In this document: positions 47,311-57,599 of the stretch, one piece after another
How positions within the stretch are numbered: position 1 is the stretch's first letter
How the letters are laid out: each line of letters begins with the position of its first letter
Source of the DNA: Crocodylus rhombifer
Taxonomy: Eukaryota; Chordata; Crocodylia; Crocodylidae
DNA: 64,000 nucleotides
Reading direction: 5' to 3'
Assembly (NCBI GenBank): GCA_038503035.1
Contig: JAVSML010001065.1
Coordinates: 414,792-478,791 of the forward strand
The notes under the pieces: generated by a model
Seen by the model: the letters and a program-made list of their open reading frames with translations, nothing else
Databases searched by the model: none
What the model was told of the DNA's origin: nothing
Translations under genes and position numbers: made by a program

Positions 47311-50278
47311 TTGGCAGACCTACTCCGGCGGGCTTTAAATTAGGCTTGTCGGGGGAAGGGGTAGATGAGGGCAGAGGAAACATCAGACTGCTAGACCAAA
47401 CAGCACCCACCACTACAGCCCAGCCCAGCCCGAGTGAAGCGAATAAACAGGTAAAAGACAGGGGCCAGGGTAACACTGGGACTAGGGGGTCAGTACACAC
47501 ATCTACAGGAGGCCTCAAATGCTTCTACACACGCAAGTAGTATGGGTAACAAGCAGGAGGAACTCACCCTCCTGCTGGCTGACACCAGCCTGGATATAGT
47601 AGGGATTACAGAAACATGGTGGGACTCAACGCATGATTGGGCGGTGAATGTGAAGGGCTATAGGCTGTACAGGAGGGACAGGATAGGAAAGAGAGGTGGG
47701 GGCGTGGCACTCTATATTAAGGAGGAATACACATCCTCATCAATTAGTAAGGAGTCAGGGGAGGGGCACTCTGAAGTGCTTTGGGTTAGGGTACAAGGCA
47801 GTCGAGGGGAAAGAGACTTAATGATGGGAGTCTACTACAGACCTCCCAACCAGGGACAGGAGCTTGACCAGGATTTCTTGGGTCAGCTCACAGAGGTAGT
47901 GAAGGCTAAGGATGTGGTAGTCATGGGGGACCTGAACTTCCCGGACATCTGCTGGGAAGAGCAGTCAGCCAGGTCAGATCGTTCAAGTAGGTTCTTAGAC
48001 AGAGTGCAGGACCTCCATCTAACCCAGGAGGTGCACAGCCCCACCAGGGGGACGCCTTGTTGAACCTAGTGCTGGCCACAGGTGATGACCGGGTGAGAGG
48101 ACTGCGGGTGCTCGACCACCTGGGTGACAGCGATCATCGCCTGCTGGAATTCACCATCCAGCGCAAGGTGGCACAGGCATGCAGTAAGGCAGTGGCCCTA
48201 GATTTTAAGAGGGCAAACTTCAACGAGCTAAGGAGGATAGTTGGAGAAGCACTGAAATCCCAGAGGGGAGGGGAGCCAGGTGTCCAAGGTGAGTGGTCAC
48301 TCCTTAAGGAGACGATCCTCCAAGCCCAAAGGAAGGTAATCCCGATGAGGATCAAAGGGAGCACGAGAGCACGCAAGCCTCCATGGCTCACCAAAAGCAT
48401 CCGAGAATGTCTCCTTTCTAAAAAGGTGGCTTACACCCAATGGAAAGAAGGGGTCATCACCAGGGAGGACTATAATGTAGTTGCTCGGGGATGTAGGGAG
48501 GGTAGTTAGGAAGGCCAAGGTGGAGATGGAACTGGGACTAGCTTCCCAGATTAAGGACAATAAGAAGTCCATTTTTAAATACATAGGAGGTAAAAAGAAG
48601 GTCCCGGGTAATGTGGGGCCCTTGAAGGACACGTTGGGAAACTTGGTCATCACACCAGACGACAAAGCTAACATGTTCCACGATTTCTTTGCCTCCGTCT
48701 TCCTAAGTAGGGACCAGGACAGCCACCTCCCTGCTGGGCCCCCCTTGGGACCCAGGGGAGGCACACCTGGGCCATGGGTTAGCGAGCATTTAGTTAGGGA
48801 GCTTTTGGAGGGGCTGGATGTTTTAAAGTCAGCTGGTCCAGATGATCTCCACCCTAGAGTTCCAAAGGAACTGGCTGAGGTCATTGCAAGTCCCCTGACA
48901 CAACTTTACGAGCACTCATGGTGCTCTGGAGAGGTACCGGAGGACTGGAAGGGGTCCAACGTGGTTCCCATCTTCAAAAAAGGCAGGAAGGAGGACCCGG
49001 GGAACTATAGGCCAGTTAGTCTTACCTCAATCCTAGGTAAGCTGTTTGAGAAAATTATGCTGGCACACATCCATGAGGGGCCAGCAGGGGACTGCATGCT
49101 TAGGGGCAACCAGCATGGGTTCATCAGTGGCAGGTCCTGTCAGACCAACCTGGTGGCCTTTTACGATCAGATCACCAGATAATTTGATGCAGGGGTAGGA
49201 GTGGACATAGTCTTCCTGGACTTCCAGAAGGCTTTTGACACTGTCTCTCACCCCGTTCTCCTTAAGAAACTGGGGGACTGTGGTATAGACACCCACACAG
49301 TCAAATGGGTCGCCAACTGGCTGGAGGGCCACACCCAGAGCGTGGTGGTGGATGGGTCCTTCTCAACCTGGAGGGATGTGGGCAGTGGGGTCCCCCAGGG
49401 CTCGGTCCTCAGGCCCGCACTGTTCAACATCTTCATCAGTGATTTGGACAAGGGGGTAAAAAGCACCCTGTTCACATTTGCTGATGACACTAAGATGTCG
49501 GGGAACGTGGTCACACTAGAAGGAAGCAACAGGCTACAATCAGACCTAGACAGGTTACAAGGGTGGGCGGATGAGAATAGGATGGGTTTCAACACTGACA
49601 AGCGCAAGGTGATGCACCTGGGGAGGAACAACCGGCACCATACCTACAGATTGGGGAACTCCCCTCTTGTCAGCACGGAGGCAGAAAAGGGTCTTGGAGT
49701 CATCATTGACTCCAAGATGAGCATAGGTCAGCAGTGTGGGGAGGCAGTTAGGAAGGCCAATCGTACCTTGTCATGCATCCACAGATGCATTTCAAGCAGG
49801 TCAAAAGAGGTGTTCCTCCCCCTCTATGAGGCACTGGTCAGGCCACAGTTGGAGTATTGTGTCCAGTTCTGGGCACCGCACTTCAAGAGGGATGTGCGCA
49901 TCGAGAGGGTCCAGAGGAGGGCCACTCGTATGATCAGGGGACAGCAGAGCAGGCCCTACAAGGAAAGGCTACAGGACCTGAACCTGTTCAGCTTCCAAAA
50001 GAGAAGGCTGAGGGGGGGATCTTGTGGCTTGTTATAAACTAGTCAGGGGGGATCAGCAGGCATTGGGGGAGTCACTGTTCCCCCGAGCACCGCCAGGAGT
50101 GACCAGGAATAACGGTCACAAGCTGGCAGAGGGTAGATTTAGGCTAGATATCAGGAGGCGCTACTTCATGGTCAGGGCAGCTAGGGCCTGGAACCAACTT
50201 CCAAGAGAAGTGGTGCAGGCTCCTGCCCTGAGGGTTTTTAAGAGGAGGTTAGATGAACACCTTGCTGGGGTCGTTTGA
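47311..50278 (+). pseudogene. CR1 ORF2 (endonuclease-reverse transcriptase), near complete but broken
   Basis: Endonuclease: MGNKQEELTLLLADT and GITETWWDS (from 47542), RDRIGKRGGGVALYIKEEY, GVYYRPP, VVVMGDLNFPDICWE, then DHLGDSDHRLLEF (about 48115-48150). Linker and RT: 48481-49182 with FHDFFASVFLS, FKKGRKEDPGNYRPVSLTS and GNQHGFISGRSCQTNLVAFY; 49201-50037 with [21 protein letters not shown] and intact FADDTK (about 49477-49494). The C-terminus is 50024-50278. Breaks are shifts near 47525, 48055, 48490 and 50025, and an in-frame TAA at 49180-49182 between QITR and FDAGVGVDIVF. A few assembly errors in place of true mutations cannot be excluded. Confidence 0.94.
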
Positions 50279-50359
50279 CCCCAGTACTCTTTCCTGCCAT
50301 GGTAGGGGGTTGGACTAGATGATCTGTTTAGGTCCCTTCTGACCCTAGAAACTATGAAA
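47311..50359 (+). mobile_element. CR1 LINE, long sense copy (copy F) inserted in copy E
   Basis: A 3.05-kb CR1 with essentially the whole ORF2 and 3' UTR. It starts at GTTGGCAGACC, directly after TTTTCAAAG of copy E, and ends with CTAGAAACTATGAAA. Copy E sequence (CCTTTCCAAGGATGGAGGT) follows at once. It is the least decayed LINE in the window and belongs to the CTATGAAA tail subfamily shared with 35163-35949 and 53612-54410. No target duplication is evident, which is usual for CR1. Confidence 0.96.
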
Positions 50360-50384
50360 CCTTTCCAAGGATGGAGGTCAAATT
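50360..50384 (-). mobile_element. CR1 copy E, right part after the nested insertion
   Basis: CCTTTCCAAGGATGGAGGTC matches ACTTTACCAAGGATGGAGGT of copy D (42699-42718), exactly the sequence expected to follow TTTTCAAAG at 47310. It is the stub of copy E beyond the inserted copy F. Confidence 0.8.
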
Positions 50385-50474
50385 TGTCTGAAATGGTTAA
50401 GAACAGCAAATTCTTCCTCTCTGAAGGATCCTGGACTAGTTAACCCCAAAGATTCTTTCCAGATCTATGTAGGC
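50385..50474 (+). mobile_element. Old CR1-like LINE, 3' end after the nested insertions
   Basis: AAATTTGTCTGAAATGGTTA, then TCCTGGACTAGTTAACCCCA and TTCTTTCCAGATCTATG form a typical CR1-family 3' UTR end (GGACTAGATGACC..CCCTTCCAG..CTATG). It lies where the 3' end of the plus-strand remnant at 45049-46693 would be expected. Confidence 0.6.
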
Positions 50475-50787
50475 CACTGACAGATGTTCAATTAAAGGTG
50501 TGATGGGATCTGACCTGTGCCACACATACATGGCAGGATTGTAAGATTGAGGAACAGCTCCAATTCATGCCATATTGCTGGGGCGGAGTGATCCTGTGAT
50601 CATAATCCTGGCATCTCTCTGCAGTGGCAAGTAGGAAGCCAGGTGCCTGATGGGCACCAAGTGAGGCATCAGCTCATTAAACATCTACAAGTGTGGCTGT
50701 AGTACACAAATCTTGAGTGACAATCCCATCTGCACTTATCATACATAAACTTCATATCTAACAGTCCTAAATGTGATGAGTGCTTCC
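50475..50787. other. No gene seen
   Basis: Spacer between the nested CR1 cluster and the antisense non-CR1 LINE. Confidence 0.5.
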
Positions 50788-51007
50788 TCCTGAGGTTTCT
50801 TCTTTCTCCTACACGTTGGGCTGTTCTTTCCTCAAAGCCCTCATTCCACTCTTAATAGATTATTTCCAACTGCTTTTGATCCTCAACAATTTTCTCCCAG
50901 TCCTTTCATTCAATGTTCATTGTCCCCACCTCTGTCTTGAAATAATCTTTGAAACAGAGATAAAGATTCCAACATAGCATTAAAAGTTGACACTGACTGA
51001 GAAGAGA

Positions 51008-51015
51008 ATGGATGC
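51008..51015. repeat. 8-bp target repeat, left (ATGGATGC)
   Basis: It matches ATGGACTC at 51773-51780 at 6 of 8 positions. The length fits hAT insertion. Confidence 0.5.
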
Positions 51016-51772
51016 TAGGGCTCTGCGAAGCTTTGGTCACTGATTTGATCTGGTAGAGATTTGGTCTGATTCAGTGGCCAAATCTCCAAATCTGAATTGA
51101 ATCAGTAGACCCTTTAATCTTATCTTAATTTATTTGAATATAGACACAGCTTTAAATGTTTTTTTCTACATACCTCAAGGTAGGAGGCAGCTCATGAATG
51201 CTGAGATGGTGGGCAGAAGAAGCGTCCCACAGGAGCATGGGGGGGCAGTCCCTAGCGCACTCAGCGGTGGACCTGGAAGAGGGCCAGAAACACTTCCAAT
51301 CCACTTCTGGGTCTGCTGCACACCATGAGGGGTCACACACCTTCCCCTGCCTCCCAGCTCAGTGACTGGTGCCTCCTGGGTCTGGGGAGAAGCAAGCAGG
51401 GTCTCCTCACAGCCAATTGCTGAGCAAGGGGAGCACAGGTAGGTCCCCCACATGCTCAGTGGCAGACCTGGAAAAGGATGGAAGTACCTCTGGTCTGCTT
51501 CTGTGTCTGCCGCCAAGCACTCCATGCTCCTATGGGACACTTCATCTACCCCACCATCTCAGCATTCATGAGCCATGCCTGGTACCTCAAGGTATGTGGA
51601 AAAAACATTTAAAGTTGTGTCTATGGCTGAATCACTGATTCTCCAAATCAGCATCGAAACTTCAGATTCATCTGAATTGAATTGGGACAGTGATCTGAAT
51701 CAACTAATTGAATCACTGTCCTTTAATTTGGGCGAAATCCAAATTGAATGTGGCCCATTTTGCACACCCCTA
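51016..51772. mobile_element. hAT-like foldback element with long inverted arms, 757 bp
   Basis: The ends read TAGGGCTCTGCGAA and, inverted, TAGGGGTGTGCAAAA. The arms run for about 300 bp; for example TCATGAATGCTGAGATGGTG at 51191-51210 is exactly complementary to bases near 51551-51570. The centre lies near 51360-51420. A degenerate 8-bp repeat flanks the unit, and LINE coding sequence continues on both sides. The open frames 51175-51540 and 51369-51638 are products of the arms. A single arm of the same family lies at 28370-28757. Confidence 0.75.
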
Positions 51773-51780
51773 ATGGACTC
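51773..51780. repeat. 8-bp target repeat, right (ATGGACTC)
   Basis: See the left copy at 51008-51015; 6 of 8 positions agree. Confidence 0.5.
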
Positions 51781-53089
51781 TTGGAATCTTGCATATTTCA
51801 AGACTTCAGCGTGGACAACTTTGTCCTGCCAGGCAATTCCTAGAATGTGGCAATGGCAGCTTAAATGAAAGGTGTTTAGGCACTTTTCTTGAGTATATTA
51901 TGTAGTCTATGATGAACTGCAGTACAAAAGAGAATTAACAATGCAAACATGATAGACTTTGACCTTGATCTTAACAGTCAGTGTCTTGTTGTTCCATACT
52001 CATTTGCTCAACATGCTCATACCTGATGCTTTGCCAGTATGGGTACTCAGTGCAGTCTCAAGTGTCAAGTTGTTGGTAACAATGCAGCCAATGTACGTAA
52101 GTTTACTAACACCATCCAATATGTTTTCACATACTGTGATTGCTGGTGGTGAGTCAATTGTCTGGCCCATATCATTAGTCTTTTTGAAGCTGATTATAAA
52201 ATCGAACTCTTGGCAGGCATGAGCGAAGCAACTGATAAGTCTCTGAAGTTCATTCTCTCTGTGGGCTATCAGTGCAGCATTCTCAGCAAACAGCAGCTCA
52301 CAAATCAAAATGTTCCACACTTTAGTCTTTGCTTTAAACCGTGTGATGCTGAATAATTTTTCATCTGAGCATATATTTAAATAAAGTCCTTCAGTGACAG
52401 CCCCAAAAGCATATCTTGAAAGAAGAGAAAAGAAAATCCTAAACAGGGTTGGGGTAAGGACACAGCCCTGTTTCACTCTGCTTTGAACTCAAAAGCCACA
52501 GATGTTGATGCACCATAGCTGACTGTTTCCTGCTTTCAATCATGAAAAGAGCAGATTATGCTGAAGAGATCTGGAGGACGGCCAAACCTTTCCAATAATT
52601 TCTAGATGACTTTTTTGTTGACAAGGTTGAAGTCCCAGGTCAGGTCAATGACAGCAATATAGAAGGATCTCCTTTGTTCCCTACATTTTTCTTGGATTTG
52701 TAGGAGTAAGAAGATCATATCTGTGATGGACCTACTAGCTCTGAAGCCACACTGTGACTCAAGGTAATACTGTCAGCAAGGATCTAAAGTCTTCTGAATA
52801 CCACCAGAGCAATGATCTTGCCAAGAATTCTTAATAGTGAAATGCAATGGTAGGTGTTGCAAGTGCTGCAGTTGCCTTTATTCTTGTACAGAGTTATTAC
52901 ATTAATATCTTGCAAATCTTGTAGCAGTGTCCCTACTGTCCAGCAATGAGTAAAAAGCTTGTATAAGTGGGGAAAAAGCATAGGTTTCCTACACTTGATC
53001 ACTTCTGTAGTAATGCTATCTTTTCCTGGGGCTTGCTTCTGGTCAGATTGTGGCTGGGTTATTATTTAAGATGTGAATAACTTCTGATA

Positions 53090-53465
53090 CGGTAAAAGTT
53101 CTGTTATCCGACATCTTACAACCCAGCATGCTCTGCTAACTGGCATGCCAGCTTGTAAGATAAGGTGAAACTGGAAGTGCCGACCATGGCACTTCCAGGT
53201 TCTCTGAGCCCCCATGGCTTGGGATAAAGCAGCCTGTGCTGCCAAGCCCCCACGGCCTAGGGGCATAACAGGCTGTGTGGGACCCACCTCTGTGTCCTGT
53301 GGGCCAGCAATAAGGCAGCAGAGGTGGTGATGAGGCAGGAGGTGTGGAGGGCCGCCCCAGACGTGGCGTGAGAAGTGACGACCAGGGCCGCTCAATTAAC
53401 TGGCATATTTTGTTATCCAGCATCCCCCCTTCTTGGGGGGATGCTGGATAACAGAGCTTTTACTG
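53090..53465. mobile_element. Tigger/pogo-like MITE with TA duplication, 376 bp
   Basis: The left end CGGTAAAAGTTCTGTTATCC and the inverted right end CAGTAAAAGCTCTGTTATCC form terminal inverted repeats flanked by TA on both sides (53088-53089 and 53466-53467), as for Tc1/mariner-pogo elements. Inside is an 11-bp perfect hairpin (53170-53180 with 53187-53197). The right end is itself a 19-bp perfect hairpin (53411-53453). No transposase is encoded; the open frames at 53066-53423 are GC-driven. It sits inside the LINE remnant. Confidence 0.8.
53411..53453. repeat. Perfect 19-bp hairpin at the MITE right end
   Basis: TGTTATCCAGCATCCCCCC at 53411-53429 and its exact complement at 53435-53453 enclose a 5-nt loop. 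The arm equals the terminal repeat, so the right end carries a head-to-head duplicated terminus. Confidence 0.9.
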
Positions 53466-53611
53466 TACTTTGATTTCCTTTGCTTGGTGTCCAACTTGGG
53501 AACTGACTTCAACTAAGTGTTTTTAAAGTTAATTGCCCATGAATCTCAACCTACAGAAACAGAAGTGCAAATAGTCATCTGCCACTGACTTCACTGGGAT
53601 TTGACTGCAAG

Positions 53612-54410
53612 TTTCATAGTTTCATAGTTTCTAGGGTTGGAAGGGACCTGAGTAGATCATCTAGTCTGACCCCCTGCCATGGCAGGAAAGAGTACTGGGG
53701 TCAAACGACCCCAGCAAGGTGTTCATCTAACCTCCTCTTAAACACCCCCAGGGTAGAAGCCTGACAGTGAAGTAGCGCCTCCTGATATCTAGCCTAAATC
53801 TACCCTCTGCCAGCTTGTGACCGTTATTCCTGGTCACTCTGGGTAGTGCTCAGGGGAACAGGGACTCCCCCAGTGCCTGCTGGTTCCCTCTGACTAGTTT
53901 GTAACAGGCCACTAGATCCCCCCTCAGCCTTCTCTTGTGGAAGCTGAACAGGTTCAGGTCCCGTAGCCTCTCCTCATAGGGCCTGCCCTGTTGTCCCCTG
54001 ATCATACGAGTGGCCTCCTCTGGACCTCTCCACGTTGTCCACATCCCTCTTGAAGTGTGGTGCCCAGAACCGGGTGCAGTACTCCAGCTGCGGCCTGACC
54101 AGTGCCTCATAGAGGGGGAGGATCACCTCCCTGGACCTGCTCGAGATGCATCTGTGGATGCATGCCAAGGTGCGGTTGGCCTTCCTGACTGCATCCCCAC
54201 ACTGCCGGCCCATGTTCATCTTGGCATCAATGATGACTCCAAGATCCTTTTCTGCCTCTATACTGACGAGAAGGGAGTTCCCCAGCCTGTAGGTATGGTG
54301 CCGGTTGTTCCTCCCCAGGTGCATCACCTTGCACTTGTCAGTGTTGAACCCTATCCTATTCTCATCCGCCCACCCCTGTAACCTGTCTAGGTCAGATTGC
54401 AGCCTATCGC
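53612..54410 (-). mobile_element. CR1 LINE, antisense, 5'-truncated (copy G)
   Basis: 3' tail at 53612-53632 (TTTCATAGTTTCATAGTTTC in the plus sense). The minus-strand frames 54327-53974 and 54110-53850 give MMHLGRNNRHHTYRLGNSLL, SIEAEKDLGVIIDAKMNMGR and [20 protein letters not shown], then RRLRGDLVACYKLVRGNQQA with a frameshift in the [13 protein letters not shown] region. The last part of ORF2 (53612-53850) has further breaks and a shortened PGEVVQAP..F segment. It is very similar to copy F, so it belongs to the same subfamily. Confidence 0.94.
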
Positions 54411-54514
54411 TTCACAGGAAGTGCATTTAGCATCTCTCAAGTTCAGCTTCATTATTTGTATTTAGATTTCCATAGTCTTCTGTTAGTCTTTTTTATTCTT
54501 ACTTGTCACGTGCT

Positions 54515-54545
<31 letters not shown>

Positions 54546-57007
54546 TTTGAGAAGTAAAAATAAAGTTCCCATAGAAGACTATAGAAACCTAATGAAGTTT
54601 ACCTTGTGAGATCCTAATGCACTCTGTGAAGTGATACTTACATTGTAATGAAAAAGATACACACACACCGCACAATTATTATTTGTTCATTTTATCAATC
54701 TCCAGCATCAAGTACTTTATTGCTGAAAAAAGAACGGCAGCTTTCATTACTAGGACAAAGAATGACAGTGAATAAGCAAACAGTACAGCTCATGAATTGA
54801 TTTTTTCTAGATTTAAAGAAGGCTGATCTCATTTACAAAATACATTACTTTGGTTCACATTATAAGAGGAATACATTAATATTTTTGAATATGACATTTC
54901 ATGATTGATTAGCTAAGCATGACACCTACACAGTAATTTCAAATAAAATTGTCTGTTCCGGAAATTGTTTTACTATGTCAGAGAAAACAATAGCTCTTTT
55001 TGCAGATCTATTTAAAATCCAAAAACAATGATGTCAATTCACTTGGATTCTTAAGCCTGATTTTGAGAAAAAATAAGCTCATTTCTACATCTCCTTTCTA
55101 ACTTTCCATGTTATATCTTATTTTGCAAGAGCTTCCTACACCCAGAGGACTCAGGGAGCTCTTTTCATTACTGTAAGAATTAATGTGTCTGGTGAAAAAT
55201 GATTTAAGAACATTGAAACAGCTAATCGACCAGAGATTCAAATGAAATATTTTGTCTCTTAAATTAAATATGAGCAGAATTTCAATGAATTATCCCAAGC
55301 TAAAGAGAGATGCCTTTTCAAAATTGTCCATGTTATGCTGCAACATGTAAAAATAAAGATACCTGAATAAGCAGAATCTGCTTTGTAACACAGCAGTTAA
55401 AATATCTAGGGTATGGAACTTTGCTAAAAATAGGTAGGTGCGTAAAGGTGAATAAAATGTTACATTTAGTTCAGTGAGCTAGAATTTAGCGGTAGGCTGT
55501 ACAGAAGAAAGAACAGCTTAAAAGTTTAAATAGTTGAAACTGTTCAATTGTTTAAAGAATAGTTTAAATTGTTTAAACTACCCCACCTCCTTAGCTGATA
55601 TAAAACAGCATAACTACTTGGGATCAATAGAGCTGCACTTAATTACGGCAGCAGATTCTGGCTCATGGTATTTATTCATATATTAATATCTTGATACTTT
55701 TGAATGTGTGTCAACATCAGCCTAACAACATAATGGAAGAACAGTGTCCTGTCACATAAACCACACAATTTCAGGAACTGAGATCAATCACTCACACTTC
55801 TTGGTGAAAAAAATCAAGCACCCCAATATATACTTTAATTCTAGTGAGCTCCCAAGGAAATTTAAGTTCTCTTCTGGCAGAAGGTACTGGCGATCGCATT
55901 GGCAAACCTTTGAAAATATTGATAGGGAAATAAAAACAAAAAAAAAGCAGAGATTTGGATTTAATCTCGCCTGGAAAAAAAATCAGTGGTTTCTATCATG
56001 TACAGTTAAAAGGGAATGCCATAACAGGCCAAAGCGGGTATTTGGAGATGAGTTTTTTAGTTTAATCAGCCAACTGGGTCTACCACCTCTGATAAGGTTA
56101 ATAAAATACTTTTCAGCATCTGTGTATTTGTTTGCTCGTCAATGATTACCTCACTGTTTTTTATATCCTCCACTTCACAGAAAATATACAGCCATACTCT
56201 GGATGGAGTGCTCAATTTGTTCATAGCACCTAATTCTGCCTATATGAAAAGAATTTTTTCAAAAGAAGCACAAAACCCAGTAAGAATGCTTGAATGATGG
56301 TAGAAAGGCTTTCAAAGATAGTCTGTTCCCCTTTCAATGTCAGAAATTCATTTGTTTATAAGTTTCATCCTTCAGAGACCTTTGATCTGATTTCTATTTC
56401 CCATCTTGCAGCTTCAATATGTATAATGTTGCTTCATTATTTTCTGACATTTTGCCTCACAGTGAGCAGGTGTAGCTTGAAAATAACATATAAAAGCAAT
56501 TTCTAATGCTGTTTCCAACCCCTGAAAAGTAATCTATTCTTCAGTGACTCATTTGAATGAGAAACTGTGTTTTGGGACTGAAGTCTTAAAGTTTTGAAAC
56601 AACATTCCATAGTAAAATCAAATTCCTGGCATAGGGTAGTTCTTGAAGCATCTCAGAGATTGTTTTATTGTTGTGACAAAAAAAGAAATTCATTTTTCTT
56701 AAAGTTTGCTTTCTCCCTCTGAGTGCAATGCTCTGCTTACAATCTTACAGAGTAGTAATCACCTTTTTCCTAGGCACAAAAGACAAGTTAATTAGTGGAT
56801 TAAATATATTTTTCATTAGCTATACTACTTCTAAATTTTTCATTAGCTATGCTACTTCTAAATCTTTTTGTAAATCTTAAAACAAGATTTTCAGAGACTG
56901 CATGTTGGAGAAAATTGAGTATGCGTATTAATGTATGTGATCAAGAACATCTTCCGCAGTGAAGATGTGTATTTTCTAAAAAACAGGTAAGTATTTTTAG
57001 CTCCAAC
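54411..57007. other. Gene-free AT-rich stretch
   Basis: A (CA)14 microsatellite at 54515-54542. The plus-strand frame at 55744-56145 (133 codons) is the longest non-repeat frame but shows no domain. With this base composition one or two such frames are expected by chance in 64 kb. No splice-flanked exon is recognisable. Confidence 0.5.
54515..54542. repeat. (CA)14 microsatellite
   Basis: Fourteen uninterrupted CA dinucleotides. Confidence 0.95.
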
Positions 57008-57128
57008 ATTCAGGATGGGGAAAATGGATCTGAAAGAGAAGATTTTGTTTAAGTTTATATAGCAAATCAGTAGCAGAGTCTAGTACAGAGTCCAGGTTTC
57101 CTGACTTTAGTCCAGTGCCCTGAATTCA
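57008..57128 (-). mobile_element. MIR-type SINE (old, minus orientation)
   Basis: GGGGAAAATGGATCTGAAAG, AGCAAATCAGTAGCAGAGTC, CCAGGTTTCCTGACTTTAGT and CCAGTGCCCTGAATTCATTG follow the reverse complement of MIR, in which AGTGGCAGAGCC, AACCCAGG and CCAGTGCTC are conserved. Confidence 0.7.
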
Positions 57129-57500
57129 TTGGATAACAATTTATCATGTTAATTAATTGATTGAGATTTTACCTGCAGCATAGATATAAAGCTTGTTAAA
57201 TTCATCTGACATAGATTTTGCTGAATGCTAAATTGTAACTTCAATGGATGTGTCAACATATGCAGGCACGTGTGCTTGCAGCAGCTCAAGTAACAGCAGC
57301 ATAAATATGTACCAGCGATAAGTGCCTCAGCTCATGTGCCACAATATGCATTTTGGTATGGTGCAAATTGTGCCATTTGGGGAAAAATGACCCTGGCCAG
57401 CTCCTCCTGCATTTTCGTCCAGGGGAAGCTAGAGGTACCTGTGGCACTTGGGCACCTGGGTACCTGTGCTGGCCCTTGCAGTATAAAAACCTGCCCAAGT
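57129..57500. other. No gene seen; transition into a GC-rich transposon-derived region
   Basis: AT-rich DNA changes to GC-rich sequence at about 57255. It is probably part of the element that carried the Myb-like frame, but its end is not visible. Confidence 0.4.
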
Positions 57501-57599
57501 GAGTAACCCAAGGCTGCTTGCCCTCAGGAGCTTCTGAGGCATGGCCAGTTGGTATCTGGGGACACTAGCTCCTTGTGCCAGCTGCACTGCTGAAGCAGC

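Larger units (their letters stand above)
50788..53530 (-). pseudogene. Non-CR1 LINE reverse transcriptase remnant, interrupted by two DNA transposons
   Basis: Minus strand, 5' to 3'. A lead-in ending KEIKVSEVIHIL (53510-53070, interrupted) is followed by INVITLYKNKGNCSTC..YH and ISLLRILGKIIALVVFRRL (about 52790-52890). Next come a FIAVIDLT-type segment near 52640, KQGCVLTPTLF (about 52450), the catalytic box decayed to LLFAEN (52277-52293), FDFIISFKKTNDMGQ and LTYIGCIVT. After a TGA come VWNNKTLTVKIK, NSLLY, QEKCLNTFHL and ILGIAWQDKVVHAEVLKYAR (51785-51860). Beyond the hAT insert HSLLSQCQLL and CFKDYFKTE..DWEKIVEDQ complete the C-terminus to about 50790. I recognise the family but not its exact clade; RTE-like is possible. 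Confidence 0.75.

Noticed and set aside
47542..50278. An intact, active LINE ORF2
   Set aside because: At least four frameshifts and one in-frame stop are present, even though both catalytic regions are well preserved.
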